The translations under genes and the position numbers were made by a program. From an uncultured Chitinophagaceae bacterium (lineage in GTDB: Bacteria > Bacteroidota > Bacteroidia > Chitinophagales > Chitinophagaceae), in NCBI GenBank assembly GCA_937919945.1, contig CALESY010000134.1, positions 1 through 33,098 of the forward strand: a DNA stretch of 33,098 bases. The letters are read 5' to 3'. Below, in pieces: positions 17,452 through 25,543 of the stretch; position 1 is the first letter of the stretch; every line of letters begins with the position of its first letter. Below the pieces are notes generated by a model. That model saw only the letters and a list, made by a program, of their open reading frames with translations. It was not told the DNA's origin and did not search any database.

Positions 17452-18273
17452 TTAATCGAGAAATAAATCTTTTTGTAGTGGCCCGTTGGGTGTTATGGCA
17501 TAGGTATCGAAGTTGGTAAAACCAACACTTCTTAGCACATCTTCATCTATGAGAGTTTGCCCAGTATAGTTAGTGGATGCTTGTTGAATAATATGATACA
17601 CAGCATCGGCTACTATCTCCGGCTTTCGGCTACGGGCAATTAGCATATCGCCGCCTAAAAGATTTTTGACAGCTGCAGTAGCTATTGTAGTTGCAGGCCA
17701 CAATGCATTTGATGCTATTTTGTATTGTGCTAATTCTGCCGCCCAACCAAGTGCCATCATGCTCATATTGTATTTGCTGAGTGTGTAGGCTACATGGTGT
17801 TTGAACCATTGTATGTTCATATTCAACGGCGGTGATAAGGTAATGATGTGCGGGTTAGTGGCTTTCTTCAGGTGTGGTATGCAGTGTTTGGTAACGATGT
17901 ATGTACCGCGTACATTGATGTCGTGCATCAGATCGAATCGTTTGGTTTCCGTTTGCTCAGTATTCGTAAGGGATATGGCCGACGCATTGTTGATGAGTAT
18001 ATCTATACCACCAAATGCGGCTATGGTTTTGCTTACGGCATCTATCACCTGTTGTTCATCGCGTATATCGCACGGTATGGCCAATGCTTTGCCACCAGCG
18101 ACTTCTATTTCTGCTGCTGCGCTGTATATAGTACCACCTAGCTTGGGGTTTTCTTCTACCGACTTGCCCAGTATGGCAATATTAGCACCTTCCTTTGCCA
18201 GCCTCAATGCGATGGCTTTGCCAATACCTCTGCTTGCTCCTGTAATGAAAACAGTTTTGCCCTGTAGCTGCAT
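17452..18273 (-). CDS. Short-chain dehydrogenase, HSDL2-like
   Basis: A 273-residue NAD(P)-dependent oxidoreductase. It has the Rossmann motif TGASRGIGKA (residues 11-20), NNAS (96-99), and the catalytic triad Ser147 (TLSPPLN), Tyr163 and Lys167 (YTLSK). The stretch SPPLNMNIQWFKHHVAYTLSK followed by a SNALWPATTI segment is characteristic of the HSDL2 subgroup of SDR proteins rather than of FabG. Animal HSDL2 carries an additional SCP2 lipid-binding domain, absent here. It is the first gene of the minus-strand run. No -7 element was found in the 106-bp gap upstream, which instead holds the yceI terminator. The physiological substrate is unknown; a fatty-acyl or isoprenoid carbonyl compound is a guess. 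Confidence 0.87.
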   Translation of the reverse strand: MQLQGKTVFITGASRGIGKAIALRLAKEGANIAILGKSVEENPKLGGTIYSAAAEIEVAGGKALAIPCDIRDEQQVIDAVSKTIAAFGGIDILINNASAISLTNTEQTETKRFDLMHDINVRGTYIVTKHCIPHLKKATNPHIITLSPPLNMNIQWFKHHVAYTLSKYNMSMMALGWAAELAQYKIASNALWPATTIATAAVKNLLGGDMLIARSRKPEIVADAVYHIIQQASTNYTGQTLIDEDVLRSVGFTNFDTYAITPNGPLQKDLFLD

Positions 18274-18325
18274 ACAAGTATATCGTTGATGTTTCAGAAA
18301 AGTTACAACGAATATGTTGTATAAC

Positions 18326-18354
18326 GCAAAAAGGTTGCTACAAGTGTAGCAACC
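18326..18354 (-). terminator. Terminator behind yceI
   Basis: Read on the minus strand, the perfect 9-bp stem GGTTGCTAC/GTAGCAACC with a 4-base loop is followed by TTTTTGCG. It lies 26 bp after the yceI stop and separates that unit from the SDR operon. Confidence 0.85.
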
Positions 18355-18379
18355 CTGTGTTATTTATTTTGTAGCCAGC

Positions 18380-18910
18380 TTATGCTTTCACAAATTCTAC
18401 TGCTGCATGTATTTTTACGTCGTCACTTACGACCAGCCCCCCTGCTTCAGTCAATGCACTCCAATTAAGACCGTAATCTTTACGGTTTATTTTACCTTCA
18501 ACTACAAAACCCGTACGTATATTGCCCCAAGGGTCTTTAATAGTGCCGCCGTATTCAACGTCCAGCGCTACAGGTAGAGTGGTTGCACGGATAGTAAGGT
18601 TGCCATGAAGCTTATAGTGTTCATTATCCAGTTTTTCCAATTGAGTACTTTCAAAACTCAATTGCGGATGGCTTGCTGCGTCAAAAAAGTCGGGCGATTT
18701 GAGGTGTCCATCCCTTTGTTCATTTTTGGTTGTTATTGAGTTTACATCTGCCGTAAAGTTGATTTTTGCAGTTGTAAATTCATCTCCTTCGGTAGTTACG
18801 GTTGCATTGAATTGTTGAAATTCGCCTGTAACGTTTGAAATCATCATGTGACGCACTTTAAATTGTAATTCTGAGTGCGAAGCGTCTAACGCCCAATTGG
18901 TTGTTGCCAT
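18380..18910 (-). CDS. YceI family protein
   Basis: A 176-residue lipocalin-like beta-barrel (PF04264) that binds isoprenoid or other hydrophobic ligands in characterised members. It opens with NWALDASHSELQFKVRHMM, followed by GEFQQFNATV, the strand pair DGHLKSPDFFDAASHPQLSFEST, and ends WSALTEAGGLVVSDDVKIHAAVEF, all hallmarks of the family. There is no signal peptide, so this copy is probably cytoplasmic, unlike the periplasmic E. coli YceI. It is 14 bp behind marR and shares its transcript, which suggests the MarR regulator controls it. A strong terminator follows. Confidence 0.92.
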   Translation of the reverse strand: MATTNWALDASHSELQFKVRHMMISNVTGEFQQFNATVTTEGDEFTTAKINFTADVNSITTKNEQRDGHLKSPDFFDAASHPQLSFESTQLEKLDNEHYKLHGNLTIRATTLPVALDVEYGGTIKDPWGNIRTGFVVEGKINRKDYGLNWSALTEAGGLVVSDDVKIHAAVEFVKA

Positions 18911-18924
18911 AATAGTTGTTGTTT

Positions 18925-19380
18925 TTAATCGTTTTTTCTAAGTTTTTCGAGTAATATATTGAGTTGTAATGCTTCTTGATTGTTGATGCCAATAATTGAA
19001 GATTGGGTAGTATCAAGCATATTATTGGCTTTTACAAGCATGGCCATGCCAGCATCTGTAAGTGCTATCAGCGTTTCACGCTTATCTTCTTTCGATGTGG
19101 AGCGACTTACCAATTCTTTTGCAACCAACCTATCTATAATGCGTGGCACGTTCGAGCTTTTTTCAATCATCCTACCCGCTATATCTTTTACACACATAGC
19201 TTCGGGGTATTTACCTTTTAGTATGCGCAGTATATTAAACTGTTCTGACGTAATACCCAGTTCTTTCATAGAGCCACTAATATGGTCGCGCATCCAGTAG
19301 GATGTATATAGTATATTCAGCGTAGCCTTATGGACTTCGTTATTGAATTTGCTGGTTTTCAATACTTCTTCCAGTTTCAT
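18925..19380 (-). CDS. MarR family transcriptional regulator
   Basis: A 151-residue winged-helix DNA-binding protein acting as a dimer. It shows the family order: an N-terminal dimerisation helix (EVHKATLNILYTSYW), the core ITSEQFNILRILKGKYPEAMCVKDIAGRM, the recognition region SSNVPRIIDRLVAKELVSR, the wing with the DKRETLIALTDAG motif, and C-terminal dimerisation helices. The start at 19380 (MKLEEVL) is preferred; a longer frame to 19410 would begin inside the operator palindrome, and its ten residues are simply the translation of that site. It is the first gene of marR-yceI. The two palindromes directly upstream point to autoregulation. The inducing ligand is unknown. Confidence 0.9.
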   Translation of the reverse strand: MKLEEVLKTSKFNNEVHKATLNILYTSYWMRDHISGSMKELGITSEQFNILRILKGKYPEAMCVKDIAGRMIEKSSNVPRIIDRLVAKELVSRSTSKEDKRETLIALTDAGMAMLVKANNMLDTTQSSIIGINNQEALQLNILLEKLRKND

Positions 19381-19384
19381 GACA

Positions 19385-19392
19385 CAAAGGTA
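19385..19392 (-). promoter_or_regulatory. -7 element in front of marR
   Basis: On the minus strand TACCTTTG (19392-19385) fits TAnnTTTG. A TTG lies 15 bp further upstream (19410-19408), inside operator 1. The element ends only four bases before the ATG at 19380, which would imply a leaderless or almost leaderless transcript. The match could be fortuitous, but its overlap with the operator is what a repressible promoter would look like. Confidence 0.45.
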
Positions 19393-19411
19393 TTGATGTA
19401 TATACATCAAT
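19392..19411. promoter_or_regulatory. MarR operator 1 (20-bp perfect palindrome)
   Basis: ATTGATGTATATACATCAAT is its own reverse complement over all 20 bases. It begins 11 bp upstream of the marR start and overlaps the -7/-33 region. Together with the second copy 37 bp further upstream it is the likely binding site of the MarR protein encoded next to it. MarR-type operators are typically palindromes of 16-20 bp. Confidence 0.75.
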
Positions 19412-19428
19412 TAAAATAGATACTCTCT

Positions 19429-19448
19429 ATTCATGTATATACATCAAT
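19429..19448. promoter_or_regulatory. MarR operator 2 (near-identical copy)
   Basis: ATTCATGTATATACATCAAT differs from operator 1 at a single base (position 4, G to C), which breaks one base pair of the palindrome. The core ATGTATATACAT is intact. The centres of the two sites are 37 bp apart, about three and a half helical turns. The site lies between marR and the terminator of porP/sprF. Confidence 0.7.
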
Positions 19449-19461
19449 TAGGTGCGGGCAT

Positions 19462-19487
19462 AAAAAAGCCGCTCAACAGAGCGGCTT
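19462..19487 (-). terminator. Terminator behind porP/sprF
   Basis: Perfect 9-bp stem AAGCCGCTC/GAGCGGCTT with a 4-base loop. Read on the minus strand it continues into a run of six T residues. It lies 21 bp behind the stop of the PorP/SprF gene and insulates the marR operator region. Confidence 0.85.
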
Positions 19488-19507
19488 AGTGAATATTATA
19501 ATTATTA

Positions 19508-20545
19508 CTAGAACTTAGGACAAGCAAAGTTGTAAGTAGGTCTGTTTTCGCGTTTGTTTATGCAGCCGTTGAATATCAATGATATTTCGTAACCACCGTT
19601 ACTACGAGTGGCAGGCGCAAAACCAGACATATTCAGGTCGTAGCTAATACCCAATTTCATTTTTGCCCACTCCAAACCTATGTAAGGGGCTATAGCATCG
19701 TTGTAGCGATACCAACCACCTAAATACAAAATTGTACTTTTAGCATATTCAGCATCGTGACCAGGGTTTAACACAAAGCCAACTGCAGCACCACCCAATA
19801 TTTCAGATGCGCCAGCTTGAGACTGCAACAATGCACTTGCATATAATACGATATTCTCATTCATGTCAAATGAACCACCGAGGTAACCTGAATAACGTGC
19901 GTGAATCTGATGATTACCGTTCAGGAATGTCTCAACTGGTCTTGTAAGGTGGTAATAAGAAAATCCGGCATACATGGTAGCGTTTTCGCTCATGCGACCA
20001 GAATACATTAAACCAAGGTTGAAGTCAGGGTAAGTCAAATCTGCGTTACCGATATTTTCACTTGTATTATATTCAGCACCGCCAGTAGAGAAATTGAATT
20101 GGTCTTCAAATTTCAGCTTGCTGAAATCAAGGCTCTTTTGCACCAATACACCTTGTAAACCCAATGAAAGTGTATGTTGTTTTTCGTTGCCAAAGGCTTT
20201 ATGATATGCTAAAGACAAGCCAAAGCTAGTATTTTGCAATCCGCCAACACCTGAACGATCAAATAAGCCCATAACACCAACACCAACGGCATCGCCATTG
20301 CCTAACACACCCTTCATGGTAGCCATATCGTACGATATAGTGCCTGTAATGTATGGATTGGGTGATACGCTACCCCATTGAGTACGGTAGTTGGCTGCGA
20401 GGCGCAAATCACAATTAACAAGGCCTGTCAGGGCTGGGTTTAGTGTAAGCGGTGATGCAAAATATTGAGTAAAGTGCGGATCCTGTGCCATTGCTGAGGT
20501 AGCTAACATCAATGATGCACCCACTCCTAATAATATTTTCTTCAT
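19508..20545 (-). CDS. Type IX secretion system membrane protein PorP/SprF family
   Basis: A 345-residue outer-membrane barrel. The signal peptide (residues 1-20, ending SAMA) is followed by the family signature QDPHFTQYFASPLTLNPALTGL, then NYRTQWGS, a FDRSGVGG loop with a long series of strands (GLSLAYHKAFG, LGLQGVLVQKSLDF, YPDFNLGLMYSG) and a C-terminal YEISLIFNGCINKRENRPTYNF. PorP/SprF proteins bind secreted T9SS cargo, especially type B, at the outer membrane. The family is expanded in Bacteroidota, so this may be a paralog rather than the core SprF. A frame extending to 20617 exists, but the ATG at 20545 starts a proper signal peptide. It appears monocistronic, with a terminator behind it. 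Confidence 0.92.
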   Translation of the reverse strand: MKKILLGVGASLMLATSAMAQDPHFTQYFASPLTLNPALTGLVNCDLRLAANYRTQWGSVSPNPYITGTISYDMATMKGVLGNGDAVGVGVMGLFDRSGVGGLQNTSFGLSLAYHKAFGNEKQHTLSLGLQGVLVQKSLDFSKLKFEDQFNFSTGGAEYNTSENIGNADLTYPDFNLGLMYSGRMSENATMYAGFSYYHLTRPVETFLNGNHQIHARYSGYLGGSFDMNENIVLYASALLQSQAGASEILGGAAVGFVLNPGHDAEYAKSTILYLGGWYRYNDAIAPYIGLEWAKMKLGISYDLNMSGFAPATRSNGGYEISLIFNGCINKRENRPTYNFACPKF

Positions 20546-20645
20546 CTGGGTATCGTTTATGAATTGTTTAATTGTTTTTCTGAAAGCCAAAATAAGCCAA
20601 ATAATCCTATTATCCAAGACGGTATAATATATTATTTTAGTTGGG

Positions 20646-21296
20646 TTATGATTGTTTTTTAGGGCCGAAGGCTAAATCCCCCGCATCGCCAAGCCCAGGA
20701 ACGATATAGCCACGTGCAGTTAACTCGTCATCAATAGCTCCTGCCCATATAAATGCTTCGGGTAATTTCCGTTTTAAAAGCTCAATACCTTCTGTACAGG
20801 CTATAGCGCAAACTATATGTATTTGTGATGGTTTGCCTGTCTCCAATAAAGTTTCTATAGCAAGTACTAATGATGCACCGGTAGCCAGCATTGGGTCTGC
20901 AATTATTAATACTTTGCCGTTAATATCCGGGCTGGTATAGTACTGTTGTTCTATGTTAAAACTGCCGTCTCGGTGGTGCTTTCTGTAACCTGCAATAAAA
21001 GCATTGTCAGCCTTGTCAAAATAGTTGAGCAGGCCTTGGTGAAGGGGTATGCCCGCTCTCAAAATAGTTGCCAGGACTGGTTGTTGTTCCAAAACACTAC
21101 ATACAGACTCACCCATTGGTGTTTCTATAGTAACCATGTTGTAGGGCATATATTTGCTTATTTCGTATGCTGCCACTTCGCCAATCCTTTCCATATTGCG
21201 GCGAAACCGCATTTTATCGGTTTGCATATCTACATCCCGTATCTCTCGCATCCATTCGCTGAAAATAGAGTTGTATTGGCTGAGGTTTGTAATCAT
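20646..21296 (-). CDS. upp: Uracil phosphoribosyltransferase
   Basis: This 216-residue cytoplasmic salvage enzyme makes UMP from uracil and PRPP. The PRPP loop DPMLATGASL, the family stretch ILRAGIPLHQGLLNYFDKADNAFI and the C-terminal uracil-binding PGLGDAGDLAFG are all present. The sequence is of the Bacteroidota type, with a fairly divergent N-terminus (TNLSQYNSIFSEWMREIRD). The open frame extends to 21362, but the ATG at 21296 matches the family start and the extra residues look like a translated leader. It is divergent from uppS; the 213-bp gap between them carries the uppS promoter. No clear promoter for upp was found there. Confidence 0.93.
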   Translation of the reverse strand: MITNLSQYNSIFSEWMREIRDVDMQTDKMRFRRNMERIGEVAAYEISKYMPYNMVTIETPMGESVCSVLEQQPVLATILRAGIPLHQGLLNYFDKADNAFIAGYRKHHRDGSFNIEQQYYTSPDINGKVLIIADPMLATGASLVLAIETLLETGKPSQIHIVCAIACTEGIELLKRKLPEAFIWAGAIDDELTARGYIVPGLGDAGDLAFGPKKQS

Positions 21297-21442
21297 ATAT
21301 TGTAAAAGTAACTTAAGCAGGTTTAAAAAAGAAGCTTGTTTGCCTAAATGTAAAAGATGCACAATTTGTTAATGTAATCTGAAAGAAACGTTCAAGTAAA
21401 GCAGTTTGCAGTTAAAGTGGCGTTAAACCATTGGTGCTGATT

Positions 21443-21471
21443 TTGATGGATGCAGCAAGCAGCTATTTTTG
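21443..21471 (+). promoter_or_regulatory. Promoter of the uppS-bamA-skp operon
   Basis: TTG at 21443-21445, an 18-bp spacer and TATTTTTG at 21464-21471 fit the Bacteroidota -33/-7 promoter (TTG, 17-23 bp, TAnnTTTG). A second perfect -7 sequence, TACCTTTG at 21472-21479, follows at once, so start-site choice may vary. The ATG is at 21510, giving a leader of roughly 25-35 bases. Confidence 0.6.
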
Positions 21472-21509
21472 TACCTTTGCACACCTTTTTGAAATAAGGG
21501 TATACTGTA

Positions 21510-22271
21510 ATGGACTTACTTCACACTCTCGACCGAACAAAATTGCCGAGGCATATAGCCATCATTATGGATGGTAATGGCCGGTGGGCAAAAGAGCATG
21601 GGCAAGACAGGGTGTATGGTCATCATGAGGGGGTACTGAGTGTACGCGAAATTGTAAACGGATGTGCAGAAGTTGGTATATCTTATCTAACGCTTTATGC
21701 ATTTTCTACTGAAAACTGGAACAGGCCTAAAGAAGAAGTAGATGCATTAATGGAGCTATTGGTAAATACCATCAGAAAAGAAGTAGATGAACTGAAGAAA
21801 AATAATGTTAGACTGCATGTAATAGGCGATTTTCAAACCTTGCCTGATATATGCAAACAAGAGTTGAATGAGGCAAAAGAAATAACAGCTGATAATACAG
21901 GGTTGAACCTGATATTAGCATTGAGTTACAGTTCTCGTTGGGAGATGATAAACGCTGCAAAACAAATGGTAAGTGATGCTATAGCGGGTAACTTAAAACC
22001 AGATGATATTACAGATGATGTATTTCATCACTATCTAAATACAGCAGATTTCCCAGACCCGGAACTAATGATACGTACCAGTGGAGAATACAGGATAAGC
22101 AATTTCTTATTATATCAATTGGCTTATGCCGAATTGTACTTTACCCCGGTGCATTGGCCGGCTTTCAGAAAACAAAACCTTTACGAGGCATTGTCAGACT
22201 ATCAAAAACGCGAACGAAGATTCGGAAAAACAAGTGAACAAATCCAAAAGACGCTACCCGGGCATGCATAA
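21510..22271 (+). CDS. uppS: Undecaprenyl diphosphate synthase (isoprenyl transferase)
   Basis: This 253-residue cis-prenyltransferase condenses isopentenyl diphosphate onto farnesyl diphosphate to make the C55 carrier lipid for peptidoglycan and LPS glycans. It has HIAIIMDGNGRWAKEHG with catalytic Asp21, GHHEGVLSVREIV, YLTLYAFSTENWNRP, and the C-terminal PDPELMIRTSGEYRISNFLLYQLAYAELYF with the Arg/Ser-Gly-Glu diphosphate contacts. The usual LLWQ is LLYQ here. It heads an operon with bamA and two skp genes, a common Bacteroidota arrangement. Its stop overlaps the bamA start by 8 bp (ATGCATAA). Confidence 0.95.
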   Translation: MDLLHTLDRTKLPRHIAIIMDGNGRWAKEHGQDRVYGHHEGVLSVREIVNGCAEVGISYLTLYAFSTENWNRPKEEVDALMELLVNTIRKEVDELKKNNVRLHVIGDFQTLPDICKQELNEAKEITADNTGLNLILALSYSSRWEMINAAKQMVSDAIAGNLKPDDITDDVFHHYLNTADFPDPELMIRTSGEYRISNFLLYQLAYAELYFTPVHWPAFRKQNLYEALSDYQKRERRFGKTSEQIQKTLPGHA

Positions 22272-24939
22272 TCCTCTCTATCGGTTTTCTCTGCTATTCA
22301 GTTGTATATTGTTGACTGCCGCTACCGGCAGAGCGCAACTGTCAATGCAGGGCGATACTACAACCAGACTGGGTATGAGGCGCAATACGAATGATAACAA
22401 TGCCGCAGTCATTAAACAATTTGAGATAGGAGGTATTACAGTAACAGGCACTAAGTACCTTGATGAAGATCTGTTGATAGCAGTAACAGGACTTACAATA
22501 GGTAATAAAATACGCCTGCAAAATGATGAGAGTATTGCGAAAGCTATACAAAACCTATGGAAACAAGAGCTGTTTTCAGATATATCTATCAGTATATCAA
22601 AAACCATCGGGACAAGAGTTTTTCTGGATATTAAAGTTGAAGAACGCCCACGTTTATCGCGCTACAACTTTAAAGGTATTAAGAAGAGCGAGGCAACTGA
22701 ATTGAAAGACAAAGCTGGTTTGGTAAAAGGACGGGTTGTCACTGAGGCTATTAAAAAAGAAGCAACTGTTCGTATTGGAAAATATTTTTCGGAAAAAGGA
22801 TATGGCAATGTTACAATAGATATTAAAGAACGTGTAGATACAATATCAGTTAACTCTGTAATACTAACTTTTGAGATAGATAAAGGTTACAAAACACGCA
22901 TCAATCAGGTAAATATATCCGGTAACAGCAGCGCGTCAGATTTGAAACTGAAGCGAACTATGCGTTCAATCAAAGAGATGGCGCGTATTTCGCTATATCC
23001 TGCCGATAGGATTAGTGTTTATGAAAAAAACGAACGCTCGTTCGGTAAATACCTCTCAAACAATGGCTTTCTTTCTGTATCAAAAACATTGGAAGCATTA
23101 GACCCATATTTCAGATACAATTTCTTCAGTTCCTCTAAGTTCAACATGAACAAGTATGAAGAAGATAAAATGTCATTAGTAGAGTATTATAACTCACTAG
23201 GTTTCAGAGATGCATCGGTAGAAAAAGATACGATATACAAAGTAGATAATGGTAATATAAATATAGACCTGCATGTAAGGGAAGGACGCAAGTATTACTT
23301 TGGTAATATGGAATGGAAGGGTAATACCAAGTATTCCAGCGAAGTGCTTACAAAAATATTGGACATTAAGAAAGGAGATGTCTACAATCAACAGTTGCTT
23401 GATACACGTTTAGGAAAACAACTGAGCCCAGAGGGTGGCGAAGATGTTAGTAGCCTGTATATGGATGATGGCTACTTATTTTTTAATGTAGACGCTGTAG
23501 AAACATCTATACTAGGAGATACTATTAATTACGAATTGCGTGTTACAGAAGGACCACAGGCTACTATACGCAATGTAACAATTGCCGGTAACGACCGTAC
23601 AAACGAACACGTAATACGTCGCGAGTTGCGAACATTGCCCGGTAATAAATTCAGCCGTGCAGACCTGATACGTACACAACGTGAGATAGCCAATCTGGGC
23701 TTCTTCGACCAAGAGAAGATAGGTATTCAGCCCAAGCCCAATCAGGAAGATGGTACAGTAGATATAGAGTATACACTTGTAGAGAAGTCGAGCGATCAAT
23801 TGCAGCTATCTGCCGGTTTTGGTGGCGGTGTAAACTTCTATGGTAATATAGGTGTAGTATTCAGCAACTTCTCACTACGCAATATTTTAAAACCCAAAAC
23901 ATGGGATCCATTGCCAATGGGCGATGGACAACGTTTGTCGCTGAATTATCAGTCGAATGGGCGTTTTTTCAACTCACTCAACTTTTCGTTTACAGAACCA
24001 TGGTTGGGCGGTAAAAAGCCGAATGCATTTACTACCAATCTGCTTTATAGCCGTTTTGCAAGCGCAGTAGGTAATCCACCAAGAGCAGATTCTTCTTACA
24101 TGCGCGTTTTGGGTGGTGGTGTCTCACTTAGTAAACGTATCAAGTGGCCTGATGACAACTTTGTGTTTACGTATGGTGTCAATTACCAGAACTTTAAGTT
24201 GAAAGACTACGGTTTGCTGGAGGGGGTTAGTAATGGCTACAGCAATAACTTATTTTTCAGATTGGTATTAGCAAGGTATTCGGTAGATAAGCCATTATAT
24301 CCGACAAGTGGTTCTAACTTCAGCTTTACCTTCCAGTTTACACCGCCTTATAGTTTGTTTAACGGTAAAGATTACAGTACTGCGAATGCTGAAGAAAAAT
24401 ATAAATGGGTGGAATATCATAAGTACCGTTTTACAGCCGAATGGTATCATAAAGTAGTTGGCAATATGGTATTCAAGCTAGCTACCAAGTATGGCTTTAT
24501 GGGGTATTATAACAATGATATAGGTTACTCCCCATTTGAGCGCTTCCAATTGGGTGGTGACGGTTTGTCCGGACGTAACTTTTTTGTTGGTAAAGACATC
24601 GTAGCACACAGGGGTTTCAGGGAGCCTTATCAAAATAACGCTGTAATTTTTAATAAATACACCGCGGAACTCAGGTATCCTTTTTCATTAAGTCCTACAT
24701 CTACCATTTATGGTTTAGCATTTGTAGAGGCAGCGAACGCATGGAATGATTTCAAAGACTACAATCCAACTAAGTTGAATCGCTCTGCAGGTTTGGGTGT
24801 GCGTATCTTCCTGCCAATGTTTGGTTTGTTGGGGCTTGACTATGGTGTCGGCTTCGACCGTTTCTCACGCGCAAATGGAACTACCAGACTTAGCGATATT
24901 GCAAACTTTACATTTATGTTAGGTTTTGAACCTGATTGA
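22264..24939 (+). CDS. bamA: Outer-membrane protein assembly factor BamA
   Basis: BamA folds and inserts beta-barrel proteins into the outer membrane. The 891-residue protein has a signal peptide (ending GRAQ), several POTRA domains in the N-terminal half (for example FEIGGITVTGTKYLDEDLL, YNFKGIKKSEATELKDKAG, INQVNISGNSSASDL, YYFGNMEWKGNTKYSSEVL, IRNVTIAGNDRTNEHVIRREL), and a C-terminal barrel with the lid-loop segment RGFREPYQNN. A longer frame starting at 22126 overlaps uppS; the ATG at 22264 begins the signal peptide and overlaps the uppS stop by 8 bp. The protein is longer than E. coli BamA (810 residues), as is usual in this phylum. Coupling to uppS suggests coordinated envelope growth. 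Confidence 0.95.
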   Translation: MHNPLYRFSLLFSCILLTAATGRAQLSMQGDTTTRLGMRRNTNDNNAAVIKQFEIGGITVTGTKYLDEDLLIAVTGLTIGNKIRLQNDESIAKAIQNLWKQELFSDISISISKTIGTRVFLDIKVEERPRLSRYNFKGIKKSEATELKDKAGLVKGRVVTEAIKKEATVRIGKYFSEKGYGNVTIDIKERVDTISVNSVILTFEIDKGYKTRINQVNISGNSSASDLKLKRTMRSIKEMARISLYPADRISVYEKNERSFGKYLSNNGFLSVSKTLEALDPYFRYNFFSSSKFNMNKYEEDKMSLVEYYNSLGFRDASVEKDTIYKVDNGNINIDLHVREGRKYYFGNMEWKGNTKYSSEVLTKILDIKKGDVYNQQLLDTRLGKQLSPEGGEDVSSLYMDDGYLFFNVDAVETSILGDTINYELRVTEGPQATIRNVTIAGNDRTNEHVIRRELRTLPGNKFSRADLIRTQREIANLGFFDQEKIGIQPKPNQEDGTVDIEYTLVEKSSDQLQLSAGFGGGVNFYGNIGVVFSNFSLRNILKPKTWDPLPMGDGQRLSLNYQSNGRFFNSLNFSFTEPWLGGKKPNAFTTNLLYSRFASAVGNPPRADSSYMRVLGGGVSLSKRIKWPDDNFVFTYGVNYQNFKLKDYGLLEGVSNGYSNNLFFRLVLARYSVDKPLYPTSGSNFSFTFQFTPPYSLFNGKDYSTANAEEKYKWVEYHKYRFTAEWYHKVVGNMVFKLATKYGFMGYYNNDIGYSPFERFQLGGDGLSGRNFFVGKDIVAHRGFREPYQNNAVIFNKYTAELRYPFSLSPTSTIYGLAFVEAANAWNDFKDYNPTKLNRSAGLGVRIFLPMFGLLGLDYGVGFDRFSRANGTTRLSDIANFTFMLGFEPD

Positions 24940-24985
24940 TGTGCATATTGTTAGGTATTTTTACATCATCAAAAAAACTATAAGT

Positions 24986-25495
24986 ATGAAAAAACTGTTT
25001 TTGGCCATTGCCTTATTAGGTGCTTTTGCTGCTAATGCGCAACGCTATTGCATCATAGACTCTAAATACCTGCTGGACAAATTGATAGAGTATAAAGATG
25101 CACAAACCCGCTTAGATCAAATGTCTAAGACATGGCAGACTGAGATTGACAATAAAATGAACGAAGTAGATAAGCTATACAAAGCCTATCAGGCAGAGCG
25201 TGCCATACTTTCTGACGAATTGCGTAAAAAAAGAGAAGATGAGATTGTATTAAAGGAAAAAGCTGCCAAAGACCTGCAAAAACAACGTTTTGGGTACGAG
25301 GGTGATTTGTTTAAAGAGCGCCAAAAGCTTGTTAAGCCAATACAAGACAAAGTATATAACGCAGTGCAGAAGTATGCACAAACAAAAGGCTATGAAATGG
25401 TACTCGATAAATCGGGTGGTGTAACCTTGTTTTATGCAGATCCCAAGCTGGATAAAAGTGATGATGTGTTAAAATTACTTGGAATAAACAAATAA
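24986..25495 (+). CDS. OmpH/Skp family periplasmic chaperone (first copy)
   Basis: A 169-residue exported protein with a signal peptide ending ANA (about residue 18). The mature part has the Skp pattern: a short beta strand (RYCIIDSKYLLDKL), a long Lys/Glu-rich helical hairpin (about 40-130), and a C-terminal strand (YEMVLDKSGGVTLFYADP). Skp trimers hold unfolded outer-membrane proteins and deliver them to BamA. It begins 46 bp after bamA and is followed by a second homologue 48 bp later. An open frame from 24926 is longer, but the ATG at 24986 starts the signal peptide. The protein has no obvious specialisation that would separate its role from that of the second copy. Confidence 0.92.
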   Translation: MKKLFLAIALLGAFAANAQRYCIIDSKYLLDKLIEYKDAQTRLDQMSKTWQTEIDNKMNEVDKLYKAYQAERAILSDELRKKREDEIVLKEKAAKDLQKQRFGYEGDLFKERQKLVKPIQDKVYNAVQKYAQTKGYEMVLDKSGGVTLFYADPKLDKSDDVLKLLGINK

Positions 25496-25543
25496 TGGCA
25501 TTTACTTTGCACAACTTAAAATAACTAAAGTTATATATATCTG

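Noticed and set aside
19381..19410. Longer MarR start at 19410
   Set aside because: The added residues are encoded by the operator palindrome itself and the region carries a promoter-like element.
22126..22263. N-terminal extension of BamA within uppS
   Set aside because: The extension is the uppS gene read in another frame; the signal peptide begins at 22264.
24540..24640. Non-canonical residue before RGF in the BamA lid loop (HRGF instead of V/IRGF)
   Set aside because: The Arg-Gly-Phe core is intact, and variation at the first position is seen in the Omp85 family.
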